In this document: positions 25,742 to 33,856 of the stretch, one piece after another | Position numbering within the stretch: position 1 is the stretch's first letter | How the letters are laid out: the number at the start of each line of letters is the position of its first letter | Assembly (NCBI GenBank): GCA_002437725.1 | Contig: DJRF01000010.1 | Location: 104,931 to 168,930, forward strand | Direction: 5' to 3' | Length of the DNA stretch: 64,000 nucleotides | DNA from: Treponema sp. UBA6367 | GTDB taxonomy: Bacteria > Spirochaetota > Spirochaetia > Treponematales > Treponemataceae | Translations under genes and position numbers: made by a program | The notes under the pieces: generated by a model | The model's input: the letters and a program-made list of their open reading frames with translations, nothing else | What the model was told of the DNA's origin: nothing | Databases searched by the model: none

Positions 25742-26791
25742 ATGAAAAAGTTTTTATGCATGGCAATATTTTCAGTTTTTATAGCAAGTGTTTTCGCTTA
25801 CAATCCTCAATCTGGCGGACAAGAGCTATTTAGTTTAGGTTCGCCAGTTCAGTTGACTTCTGCACATTCTGCTGCTGGCAGTTCTATTTTTCCTAATTGC
25901 TCGGATTCTATTGTTCAAAATCCTGCCTTGCCTTCTTCTCAAGAGAGAATCCAGTTAGATGCTGGCTATACGATGTTGTTTTCTTCATCAGACAGTTCTT
26001 CCCCTTTTGGTTCTGCCGTTCAGCTAGGGCTAATTGTGCCTACAAAAATGTTTACTGTAAGCGGTATTGTAAATGGTGTTTTTAGCACTGCCGACGAAAT
26101 GAACCTTGGAAAATCTTTAAATCTAAAAGCAGGTCTTTCCAAAAAAATAACAGAAAAGCTGAGCATAGGATTAAATCTTTCGAGCGGCGTATTTTGGAGC
26201 GCAAATACAGACTGGGCTTTGGGAGCAGACCTTGGAGCGCTTTATAATTTTGGCTCTCTTTCTTTTATGAAAGATTTAAAAATCGGCGTTTCTGCATTAA
26301 ATCTTGGAAAGTATTATACAAAAACATCAATAGCAGGAATAGATAGTTCTTCTTATTCGGATGGTTTTCCTTCTGCGTTTACGCTGAAAGGTGGAGCTTC
26401 TGCAGTTTTGTTTGACTTAAAAGGAATAAAAGGTGGAGCATCTGTTGGACTTACAGTTCCTACATTTCAAAATTTAATTATGGATTTTGGATTGCAGTTT
26501 AGCATAAAAGAAGTGGTTTTTATAAATTTAGCAGAAAAAATTGATATTCGCGAAGCTGCAAGTGGTTATTCTGATTTTATGCCGTCTATCGGACTGTTCT
26601 TTAAGTTTAATTTTACAACAAATAAGAATGAATACCTAAAAAAGCACAACTGGGACACAAGCGAAATGGTTACAGGAGTTGCTTGGCAGCAAAAGTATTC
26701 AACAATGCAAGTTGTTTCCGGAGGCCTAAACTTAAGGCTTGGTCAAAAAGATGAACAGCCGCCTGTAATTGAAATTTTTGCAGGCGAATAA
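25742..26791 (+). CDS. Outer-membrane beta-barrel protein, UPF0164/FadL-like
   Basis: The 349-residue protein starts with a signal peptide cut after VFAYN or nearby. Short amphipathic strands alternate with Gly/Ser-rich turns (SVQLGLIVPTKMFTVSGIVNG, KLSIGLNLSSGVFW). An early SIVQNPALPSS recalls the NPA motif of FadL-type barrels and of the treponemal UPF0164 family. It is probably a porin or hydrophobic-compound channel. The next gene encodes an OmpA-ended surface protein 90 nt downstream, so the two may belong to one envelope module. The barrel is convincing; the exact family is less so. Confidence 0.75.
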   Translation: MKKFLCMAIFSVFIASVFAYNPQSGGQELFSLGSPVQLTSAHSAAGSSIFPNCSDSIVQNPALPSSQERIQLDAGYTMLFSSSDSSSPFGSAVQLGLIVPTKMFTVSGIVNGVFSTADEMNLGKSLNLKAGLSKKITEKLSIGLNLSSGVFWSANTDWALGADLGALYNFGSLSFMKDLKIGVSALNLGKYYTKTSIAGIDSSSYSDGFPSAFTLKGGASAVLFDLKGIKGGASVGLTVPTFQNLIMDFGLQFSIKEVVFINLAEKIDIREAASGYSDFMPSIGLFFKFNFTTNKNEYLKKHNWDTSEMVTGVAWQQKYSTMQVVSGGLNLRLGQKDEQPPVIEIFAGE

Positions 26792-26881
26792 TAATAAAAT
26801 TCAAAACAAGTTTGCGTTGTAAATAAATTAAAAAATCAAATTGAAAATGGTAGTTATATTTGATTTTATGGGAGATTCTAA

Positions 26882-29800
26882 ATGAAAAAGAAGATAATAA
26901 AAATTGCGTTGTCATATTTAATTTTTTTTCCAGCTTTGTTTTTTTCAGAAACAAAAATACGTTACATTTCTCCAGATAACAACGGTGTGCAAGATGAGCT
27001 TGTAATACCGTTAAAGATTTCTGATAAGCGCCTTATAACGGCATGGCAGCTTATAATAACCGATGAAAATGGTGCAACTGTACGAACAATAGGAAATAAA
27101 GTTGCCTTGCCAGAAAAGCTAAACATAAAGTCATTTTTTAAGCAGATAGTAACGCCAAAAGTCGGTGTTGAAATTCCTGAAACTGTTTCTTGGAATGGCG
27201 CTATGGACAACGGAGAAACAGCTCCCGATGGGACATATTTTTACTATTTTACAGCTACGGATGACAATGGCAATGTAGGTGAAACTGCTAAGTATACTGT
27301 TGTAGTTGACACGCAAGCTCCAAAAGTTGATTTAGCGCAGCCTAATGACAAAATCTTTGGAGAAGGTGCTAAATCTGAATTAAAGATAAATCAGTCTGGC
27401 TCAAAAGAAGATTTATGGACAGGGACTTTTAAAAATGCCTTAGGAGAAACTGTAAGGACTTTTACCTGGAAAGATGGCGAGCCAGAAAGTTTTAAGTGGA
27501 ATGGAAAAAACGATTTAGGTTCTTTTGTACCCGATGGCGTTTATTCCTACGAAGTGACTAGTACAGACCGTGCAGGAAACACAAATACTCCAACTGCGAT
27601 TCAGAATATTATTTATTCTGCGGAAAAACCTGCAACGAATATTCTCATTTCTGGAAGCCGCTATTTTTCTGCGGGAACCGAAAGTCCTTTGAAAAATATT
27701 TCTTTTGAAGTTACCATTCCAGTTCCTGAAGTTTCGTCTGGAAATAAACTTACTGCTTGGTCAGTTTCAATTGTGGATGCTAATGGAAATCCTGTTAGGG
27801 TTTACAATCAAAATCAGTCTTTGATTCCGCCTTCAAAAATCGTTTTCGATGGAAAAGATTCTTCTGGAAATATTATTCCTCAAGGAATTTATCATGCGGA
27901 AGTTTCTGCCGCTTACTTAAATGGATATGAACCTGTAAAGATAAAATCTCCAGAGTTTGTTCTGGATGTGACAAAACCTAACGCGCAGCTTATTGTTTCT
28001 GATAAATCTTTTGGAGGCGAAACAAAAAGAAATCTTACAATCTCAATGCTTATTGACAATTCCGGCAAGTTTGCGAAAGTTCCACAGTGGACTGGTTCTG
28101 TGGTTTCTGCAAATGATGAAAAAAATGTTGTAAAAAGCTGGAATTTTGGGGAATTCCCTCCCGAAAGTGTTGTTTGGAACGGCTTTGATTCTGAGGGAAA
28201 ACTTGCCTCTGATGGCGAGTACAAATTTGTTTTGACTGCTACAGACCTTGCTGGAAATACCGGCGTAATTCCAACAAAAGAAACTTTTGCGTTTAGTTCA
28301 AAAGAGGCGAAAATTCTTCTTTCAATAAAAGATTCCGCCTTTAATCCGAATGGAAGTAAAGCTCGCAGTATTATGGAATTTATTCCTGTTCTAAAAGATG
28401 CAGATGGAATTTCTGACTACACATTCACTGTTCAAAATTCTAGAAAAACAGTTGTAAAAAATATTAAAGGCAATGGAAATCTTCCTTCTAAAATTGAGTG
28501 GAACGGAAAAAATGATTCCGGCATAATTTGCGAAGACGGAAAATACAATGCGACTTTAAAAATAACTTCTCTTAGCGGCTCTCAAGCATCTGTTACTTCT
28601 GCAGATTTTGACTTGGACACAGTTTCTCCTTCTTTAAAAGCTGTTTCTCCTTGGGCATTTTTTAGTCCTGAAGGAGACGGAAATCAAGATGTCCTTCCTA
28701 TAACAATTACAGACTGCACAGAAGAAGAGCTTTGGACTGCGGATGTAAAAAATTCTTCTGGAAAAATTGTGCGCAAATTTACTTGGAAAGGAAAAATACG
28801 CACAGCCTCAAAAGATATGTTTGAATGGGATGGAACTGACGAGGCTGGAAATAAAGTTCCTGATGGAACTTATTCAATTGTGATTCATAGCGAAGACCGC
28901 GCAGGAAATTCATTTAGTACAGCCTTGCAAAATATTGTTTTAGATACAAGAGAAACTAAAATCTATTTGACAGCTGATTACGACGGAATTAGTCCTAATG
29001 GAGATGGAAAAGTTGATTCTCAAATTTTTAGAGTAAGTTCATCTGTAAAAGAAGGAATACTTTCTTGGAAATTTGATGTCCGCAGCGAAAATGGCGCTTC
29101 TGTAAGAAGCTGGTCAAACGATGATAGTCCTAATCTGCCTGCTCAAATAATCTGGGATGGACTGGATTCTTCTGGAAAAGTTGCAGAAGGAACGTTCTCT
29201 GGAACTTTAAGCGTTGTTTACAAAAAAGGTAACAAGGTTGATACCGTTTCTGCCCCATTTGTTTGCACTGCAATACCTCCAATTTTAACTGTTCAAACTG
29301 CTCCTGAATATTTTAGTCCTGATAACGATGGTTCAGAGGATGATTTGTTTATAAAGCTTTCAGGTTCTTCAAAAGCTCCTATAAAAGAATGGTCTTTTGT
29401 AATAACAGACCCTTACGGAAAACCGTTTTGGACAACTGGCGGAAAAACATCCATTACAGAGCGAATGGTTTGGGACGGTCTTAGCAATGTTCAAAAGAAC
29501 AAAAATGGAAGGGCAGAGCGTGTTCAGTCGGCTACGGATTATCCGTATAATTTTACAGTTTCGGATACGCTTGGCATGACAACTACGGTAACAGGTAAAA
29601 TCCGTGTAGATGTTCTTGTAATTCGCGACGGAAGTGTTCTAAAGATGGCAGTTCCTTCTATTATATTCCGAAGTGATGCCGCTGATTTTAATACCACAGG
29701 AGCAAGACCTCTTTCTGCAGAGCAAGCAAGAAATAACGAGATAGTTTTAAATCGCATTGCAGAAATTTTGAATAAATTTAAAGACTACAGGGTTACAATT

Positions 29801-30052
29801 GTAGGTCATGCAAATCGTCTTACGGACAATGAAGCTGAAGAAACTACTGATAATCCAAATTTGTGGGGACCTGCGCTTCAACCTCTTTCTGCCGCTCGTG
29901 CAGAATATGTAAAGCAATATCTTGTTAAAAAAGGAATAAATGCTGCAAGGCTTACCACAGAAGGAAAAGGCGGTTCTGAATTGGTTGTCGACTTTAGGGA
30001 TAAAGATAATAACTGGAAGAACAGGCGTGTAGAATTTATTCTAGAAAAATGA
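26882..30052 (+). CDS. Giant FlgD-Ig repeat protein with OmpA-like C-terminus
   Basis: The 1056-residue exported protein has a signal peptide, then about eight FlgD-Ig-like repeats. Each shows the W-x-G-x-D-x-x-G-x(3-4)-P-D-G-x-Y signature (WNGKNDLGSFVPDGVYSY, WDGTDEAGNKVPDGTYSI and six more). They alternate with Ca-binding-like SPxxDG segments (SPNGDGKVD, SPEGDGNQD, SPDNDGSED). The last 130 residues form an OmpA domain (VTIVGHANRL, LSAARAEYVKQYL, NRRVEFIL) that should bind peptidoglycan. It likely sits under or through the outer membrane as a long stalk. GGGAG 7 nt before the ATG fixes the start. The eighth repeat is degenerate. Confidence 0.85.
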   Translation: MKKKIIKIALSYLIFFPALFFSETKIRYISPDNNGVQDELVIPLKISDKRLITAWQLIITDENGATVRTIGNKVALPEKLNIKSFFKQIVTPKVGVEIPETVSWNGAMDNGETAPDGTYFYYFTATDDNGNVGETAKYTVVVDTQAPKVDLAQPNDKIFGEGAKSELKINQSGSKEDLWTGTFKNALGETVRTFTWKDGEPESFKWNGKNDLGSFVPDGVYSYEVTSTDRAGNTNTPTAIQNIIYSAEKPATNILISGSRYFSAGTESPLKNISFEVTIPVPEVSSGNKLTAWSVSIVDANGNPVRVYNQNQSLIPPSKIVFDGKDSSGNIIPQGIYHAEVSAAYLNGYEPVKIKSPEFVLDVTKPNAQLIVSDKSFGGETKRNLTISMLIDNSGKFAKVPQWTGSVVSANDEKNVVKSWNFGEFPPESVVWNGFDSEGKLASDGEYKFVLTATDLAGNTGVIPTKETFAFSSKEAKILLSIKDSAFNPNGSKARSIMEFIPVLKDADGISDYTFTVQNSRKTVVKNIKGNGNLPSKIEWNGKNDSGIICEDGKYNATLKITSLSGSQASVTSADFDLDTVSPSLKAVSPWAFFSPEGDGNQDVLPITITDCTEEELWTADVKNSSGKIVRKFTWKGKIRTASKDMFEWDGTDEAGNKVPDGTYSIVIHSEDRAGNSFSTALQNIVLDTRETKIYLTADYDGISPNGDGKVDSQIFRVSSSVKEGILSWKFDVRSENGASVRSWSNDDSPNLPAQIIWDGLDSSGKVAEGTFSGTLSVVYKKGNKVDTVSAPFVCTAIPPILTVQTAPEYFSPDNDGSEDDLFIKLSGSSKAPIKEWSFVITDPYGKPFWTTGGKTSITERMVWDGLSNVQKNKNGRAERVQSATDYPYNFTVSDTLGMTTTVTGKIRVDVLVIRDGSVLKMAVPSIIFRSDAADFNTTGARPLSAEQARNNEIVLNRIAEILNKFKDYRVTIVGHANRLTDNEAEETTDNPNLWGPALQPLSAARAEYVKQYLVKKGINAARLTTEGKGGSELVVDFRDKDNNWKNRRVEFILEK

Positions 30053-30071
30053 AAAAAAATGTCCTTTGCTA

Positions 30072-30100
30072 TTGACTAATTTTTTTATAAGAGCTATAGT
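30072..30100 (+). promoter_or_regulatory. Promoter of tRNA-Asn
   Basis: TTGACT (30072-30077), 17-bp spacer, TATAGT (30095-30100). The predicted start near 30107 leaves a 17-nt 5' leader to be removed by RNase P. Confidence 0.7.
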
Positions 30101-30123
30101 ATATTCACGTTCGCAAGAACAAT

Positions 30124-30196
30124 GGTTGCTTAGCTCAGCTGGTAGAGCAATGGACTGTTAATCCATGTGTCGCAGGTTCAAAACCTGCAGCAGCCG
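30124..30196 (+). tRNA. tRNA-Asn (anticodon GTT)
   Basis: The 73-nt sequence folds into a full cloverleaf. The acceptor stem is GGTTGCT with AGCAGCC, the D arm is GCTC/GAGC, the anticodon stem is ATGGA/TCCAT with loop CTGTTAA (anticodon GTT), and the T arm is GCAGG/CCTGC around TTCAAAA. G is the discriminator base. CCA is not encoded and must be added. A strong promoter precedes it and a terminator begins at the next base. It stands alone, not in a tRNA cluster. Confidence 0.96.
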
Positions 30197-30228
30197 AAAA
30201 GAGCCTGGTTTTTCCAGGCTCTTTTTTT
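30197..30228 (+). terminator. Intrinsic terminator of tRNA-Asn
   Basis: AAAAGAGCCTGG pairs with CCAGGCTCTTTT around a TTTTT loop and runs into a T tract. This is a textbook rho-independent terminator starting directly at the tRNA 3' end. Confidence 0.92.
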
Positions 30229-30272
30229 ATGCAAAAGTGAATTTTTTTTTTTAAGATTTCTAGGATTTTTAT

Positions 30273-30965
30273 ATGCCGTGTGCAACTCCAACTATTTTTG
30301 ATTATAAAACTATTAGCGAGCAAAAAAAGTTTCTTCGAAATAGAGCAAAATCTGCGCTAAAAGAATATTGTTCTGATTCTGCGCTTATGGAAAGTTGTTC
30401 GCAATCTATGGCAAACAGTTTTCTTTCTTCTGAGGAGTATAAGAATTGCAAAGTTTTGCTTGGGGTTATGGCTTTAAGCGACGAGCCAAATCTATATTTA
30501 ATATACAGGCAGGCTCTAAAAGACGGTAAGAAAATAGCGTTTCCTCGTATGCGCCCTTCCTGTGAAATTGATTTTTTTTATGTAACAGATTTTGAAAACT
30601 CGTTTTCTACTCAAAATCCTTATAAAATAAAAGAACCCTTGCCGCAGTGCAAAAAGGTTTGCTTAGACACCTTGCCAAGTAAGACTGTTGTTTTTGTTCC
30701 AGGTCTTGTTTTTAACTTTGAAGGGCATAGGCTTGGCAGAGGCAAAGGTTTTTATGATAGATTTTTGCAGCAACTTGCATTAAATAATAATGATTTTTGT
30801 TTGTGCGGAGTTTGTTTTACAATTTGTGTAACAAAAGCGATTCCTGTTGAAAAACACGACGTTTCTGTTACTCATTTGCTGACCGAATATGGTTTTATAA
30901 AATGCAAAAAAGATTCTAATCAATCGATTCTGATGAATAAAGCCGGAGCAGAGGAATCGGACTAA
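30273..30965 (+). CDS. 5-formyltetrahydrofolate cyclo-ligase
   Basis: The 230-residue protein carries the family signature GHRLGRGKGFYDRFL, preceded by FVPGLVFNFEG, and an N-terminal basic helix (KKFLRNRAKSAL). It converts 5-formyl-THF to 5,10-methenyl-THF with ATP and returns storage folate to the active pool. It is longer than the usual 180-200 residues because the C-terminus runs on for about 25 residues (KCKKDSNQS and beyond). That tail overlaps the 3' end of the convergent M16 gene by 50 nt. AGGA 7-8 nt before the ATG supports the start. Confidence 0.87.
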   Translation: MPCATPTIFDYKTISEQKKFLRNRAKSALKEYCSDSALMESCSQSMANSFLSSEEYKNCKVLLGVMALSDEPNLYLIYRQALKDGKKIAFPRMRPSCEIDFFYVTDFENSFSTQNPYKIKEPLPQCKKVCLDTLPSKTVVFVPGLVFNFEGHRLGRGKGFYDRFLQQLALNNNDFCLCGVCFTICVTKAIPVEKHDVSVTHLLTEYGFIKCKKDSNQSILMNKAGAEESD

Positions 30966-33711
30966 GATATTTTTCTGCAACTTCCTTAAAATCTTTAGGT
31001 GACGCATTTAATACTTTTTCACAATTGTTTAAGTATTCTTCAGGATTTGCCTCGCTCAATAAAAATTTTGCAGTTTCAAAATTTGAATCAGCGTTTGAAA
31101 ACGTGTTTAAAATCCAGCTGTCTTTTATTTTCTTTGTTTCAATTACTGCATTTTCTTCGCCTGCTAAAAGTTCTGTAAAATTTAATACGCAGTTTTCAAA
31201 AAGAAAATCGACTTTTTTTGTGTGGCTGACATTTATAAAAGTGTAGGCGACTGCGTTGTAGCGTTTTGAAGGCGGCAAAATTTTTATTTCGCTTGCTTGG
31301 CCCGTTAAAGAAGTTTTCATGTATTCAAAAAATCTAAAGCAGATTGCTGAAAATAGTAAAAAATCTTCAGAAGAATCTAAAGTCGGCATTGGCAACCAGA
31401 ATTGAACAGGATCGCAAAAATTTTTAGTAGGAACAAGGATTGCTGGCATAGGACCTGCGTCTTCTGCGCTTATATCGGTATAAAAAAGGTGCTGAAGCTT
31501 TACATTTAGTCTTTTTGCCTTTTTAGGAAAATTAGGTTTTTCGTATTTTTCGCTTATAGACGAATATTTTGATTTCTTTTGGCAATTCAAAATAGAAAAT
31601 GTCGCTTCAATATAGGGCAAAACTTTTTGTGCGTCTATATTTCCTACTATAGCAAAAGAATAGAGTTCTGCATTTAAGAAATTTGTATAGGCTGCAAGGA
31701 GTTCAAAATATTTTACTTTTTCAATGCTGTCGCTTGTGTTGTATAAAGAGTTTTTATAGCTTTCTAGTGTGAACAGATAATTTGCAGCGCTTCCGTAAAG
31801 TTGATTAATAGGATTCGCATTAGAAATCCTTTGCTGCGTAGCAACTGAATATACGTAACTGTCTGCTAAGGCTGGCTGGATTTCTCCAAATATAATTGCT
31901 TTTCCTGCGGCTTTTATGCAAGCGCTAATATCTTCTGCGGAACTTTCCATTGCAATTATATTAGATTCATCTAAGATTTCTGAATAAACTTTTGGCATGA
32001 CTTCTAAAAACCCTTGCTCCCAAAGTTTTTTTACTTCGCTTTGAATATTTGAAACAAAAATTTCTGTCATAACTTGCTGAAATTGAGGTGAATAAAGTGT
32101 AGAAAATTTTCCACCAGAAATTGAAATTGCAAAAGTCGCTTTTGAAGTTGTTTCTTGTTTTTTTATGACAACAGGAATTCCGTTTGAAAGTGTAAATTTT
32201 GAAATAGAATTTTTGTTTTTTGAAGTAAATTCTTTTAACTCAGAATTTTCAAAATTTTGCTGAGCCTGATTTTTTGTTTCTATTTTTTTTGCATTATTTT
32301 TTGCAAGTTTTTCAGAAAACCAAGAAGCATTTTTTGAATTTATGGCTTGAAAACCAGCTTTTTTAAATTCGTTTTTATATTTATTGTATGAATCGCTGTT
32401 TACAAGAACAAAAATAAAAGGATTTTCAAAAGATAACGAATTTTTTAAATCTGCAGTGTTTATTTCGCTTATTCTTTTAGGACGGTCAAGCATATTCTGT
32501 GCTAAAGTTTGATGCTCGTTGTAAAATGCTAAAGGTTCAAACTTTGAAAGGTAATTCATAAAAATGCTGGAACTTTCAGTTATGCTTAAAAAATCTTCGC
32601 AGATTGATTTTTTTGCGCTTAAAAAGTCTTTTTCTGGACAAGACTTTATTGCGTCCTTGCAAGTTAAGAGAAACAGTTCTGCTTGTTCAACTGGAGAAAG
32701 TTTATTCTTTTCAAGTAGAGATTGAACTATCAGCCTCGAGCTGTTTTTCATGTGGTTTGATGCTATGTTAATGTATTCAGGAGCGCGGATGTTTAATTTT
32801 TTTTCTGAAAAAAGCTGGGTTTTAAAGTAAGAAAAATCGTTTTCAAAGGCGGCTTGCGCAACATCGCATTGTTCTGCAAAAACGGATGTGTATTGCACCA
32901 CTATTTGTGTAAAGTCTTTTGAAAACTGTTTGTCATAAAAAACAAATTTGTGAACTTCGTTTCCAATTTTTGGTGGAGCTGCTTTTTGTGAAACCGCAGA
33001 ACGCTTGTATATTCCAAAAGTTTTTTCGATTAGTTCTAAGGCGGCTTCCTTTTTTACGCAGCCGCTTATAAAAATGCAGCTGTTTTGTGGTGTATAGAAT
33101 TTTTTTGCAATTTCTTCAAGGATTGTTCTTGCTTGGCTTGGCGTAGTTTTTGAAAATAAAGCAGGATATATTCCAGAATCAAATTTCCAAGGCTCGCTTG
33201 AAAAAATTCTTGAATCTATGCCAGCGTTTATAAAAGATGCTGGAGTTGAAGAATACTGCATGACTTCATTTTTCATTAAATCCAGCTCTGCTTTAATATT
33301 TTTATCTGTAAATGAACTGTTAAAAGCGTGTTTTGCAAGATTTTCTAAAGATTTTTCCAAGCTGATAGGCGTTACAGTCATCGAATATGCGGATATGTCA
33401 GAATTACATTCTTCAGAGAAGTTTAGATTTTCAAGATTTTCTTCCTCTGTGTAGCCAGTTTTGAATAGCTTCGAATAAAGTTTAAAAAATCCTGTATTGT
33501 TTTTATTTTGGGCGCTAAAGCCTGCTGAAACTGTGTACTTTACATTTATTGTGGGAATTGAAAAATCTTCAAGGATAAAAACTTTAATGCCATTTTCAAG
33601 TATGTTTTCGCTGTAGTTATTTGTAGTTAAAAAAATTTGAGGAAAAACTGCAGTTTGAAAAAAAATAAAATATAACAAAAATAAAACTACAATTTTAAAA
33701 TATTTTTTCAT
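30916..33711 (-). CDS. Secreted M16-like protein with lost catalytic motif
   Basis: The 931-residue protein has a signal peptide and two M16-type halves, each with the N-GI-V/P start (ENGIKVFILEDFSIPT and SNGIPVVIKKQE) and the later CIFISGCVKKEAALELIEKTF / YSFAIVGNIDAQKVLPYIE pattern. Where active enzymes have HxxEH, the first half reads KLYSK (residues 77-81) and the second has no equivalent. It therefore cannot bind zinc in the known way and is probably a binding or scaffold homologue. Active M16 proteases are often paired with an inactive partner; no active partner lies in the window. The start fits a leaderless mRNA: TATAAT ends 7 nt before it. Confidence 0.8.
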   Translation of the reverse strand: MKKYFKIVVLFLLYFIFFQTAVFPQIFLTTNNYSENILENGIKVFILEDFSIPTINVKYTVSAGFSAQNKNNTGFFKLYSKLFKTGYTEEENLENLNFSEECNSDISAYSMTVTPISLEKSLENLAKHAFNSSFTDKNIKAELDLMKNEVMQYSSTPASFINAGIDSRIFSSEPWKFDSGIYPALFSKTTPSQARTILEEIAKKFYTPQNSCIFISGCVKKEAALELIEKTFGIYKRSAVSQKAAPPKIGNEVHKFVFYDKQFSKDFTQIVVQYTSVFAEQCDVAQAAFENDFSYFKTQLFSEKKLNIRAPEYINIASNHMKNSSRLIVQSLLEKNKLSPVEQAELFLLTCKDAIKSCPEKDFLSAKKSICEDFLSITESSSIFMNYLSKFEPLAFYNEHQTLAQNMLDRPKRISEINTADLKNSLSFENPFIFVLVNSDSYNKYKNEFKKAGFQAINSKNASWFSEKLAKNNAKKIETKNQAQQNFENSELKEFTSKNKNSISKFTLSNGIPVVIKKQETTSKATFAISISGGKFSTLYSPQFQQVMTEIFVSNIQSEVKKLWEQGFLEVMPKVYSEILDESNIIAMESSAEDISACIKAAGKAIIFGEIQPALADSYVYSVATQQRISNANPINQLYGSAANYLFTLESYKNSLYNTSDSIEKVKYFELLAAYTNFLNAELYSFAIVGNIDAQKVLPYIEATFSILNCQKKSKYSSISEKYEKPNFPKKAKRLNVKLQHLFYTDISAEDAGPMPAILVPTKNFCDPVQFWLPMPTLDSSEDFLLFSAICFRFFEYMKTSLTGQASEIKILPPSKRYNAVAYTFINVSHTKKVDFLFENCVLNFTELLAGEENAVIETKKIKDSWILNTFSNADSNFETAKFLLSEANPEEYLNNCEKVLNASPKDFKEVAEKYLSPIPLLRLYSSESID

Positions 33712-33718
33712 GCTTAGA

Positions 33719-33748
33719 ATTATACAGTAACAGTCGGCATAATGTCGA
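33719..33748 (-). promoter_or_regulatory. Promoter of the M16-like gene
   Basis: On the minus strand TCGACA (33743-33748), an 18-bp spacer and TATAAT (33719-33724) end 7 nt before the ATG at 33711. The -35 lies in ATCTCGACATTATGCCGAC, which resembles the end of the dispersed repeat. Confidence 0.6.
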
Positions 33749-33779
33749 GATTTTTATAAATAGTCGGCATTTTGACCTT

Positions 33780-33819
33780 TTAGTAAAAAAAGTAAAAAAA
33801 GTAAAAAAAAAAAGTAAAA
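33780..33819 (+). repeat. A-tract tandem repeat upstream of the DUF4954 promoter
   Basis: Four AGTAAAA units of growing A-run length (AGTAAAAAA, AGTAAAAAAA and so on) end exactly where TTGACA begins at 33820. It may act as an UP element or bend the DNA. The copies could also change in number by slippage. Confidence 0.6.
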
Positions 33820-33848
33820 TTGACAAATGTATTTGCGCAAGTTAAAAT
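33820..33848 (+). promoter_or_regulatory. Consensus promoter of the DUF4954 gene
   Basis: TTGACA (33820-33825), 17-bp spacer, TAAAAT (33843-33848). The predicted transcription start is at about 33855, 2 nt before the ATG at 33857 and downstream of the alternative ATG at 33827. Confidence 0.7.
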
Positions 33849-33856
33849 TAAAATCT

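Noticed and set aside
30135..30323. Minus-strand reading frame over tRNA-Asn
   Set aside because: Its product contains the well-known AGFEPATHGL-type string that arises from translating tRNA genes. It covers the tRNA and its terminator and has no ribosome site.
33780..33819. CRISPR-like array
   Set aside because: The repeats are 8-12 nt and contiguous without spacers, so they form a simple tandem repeat. No Cas genes are present.
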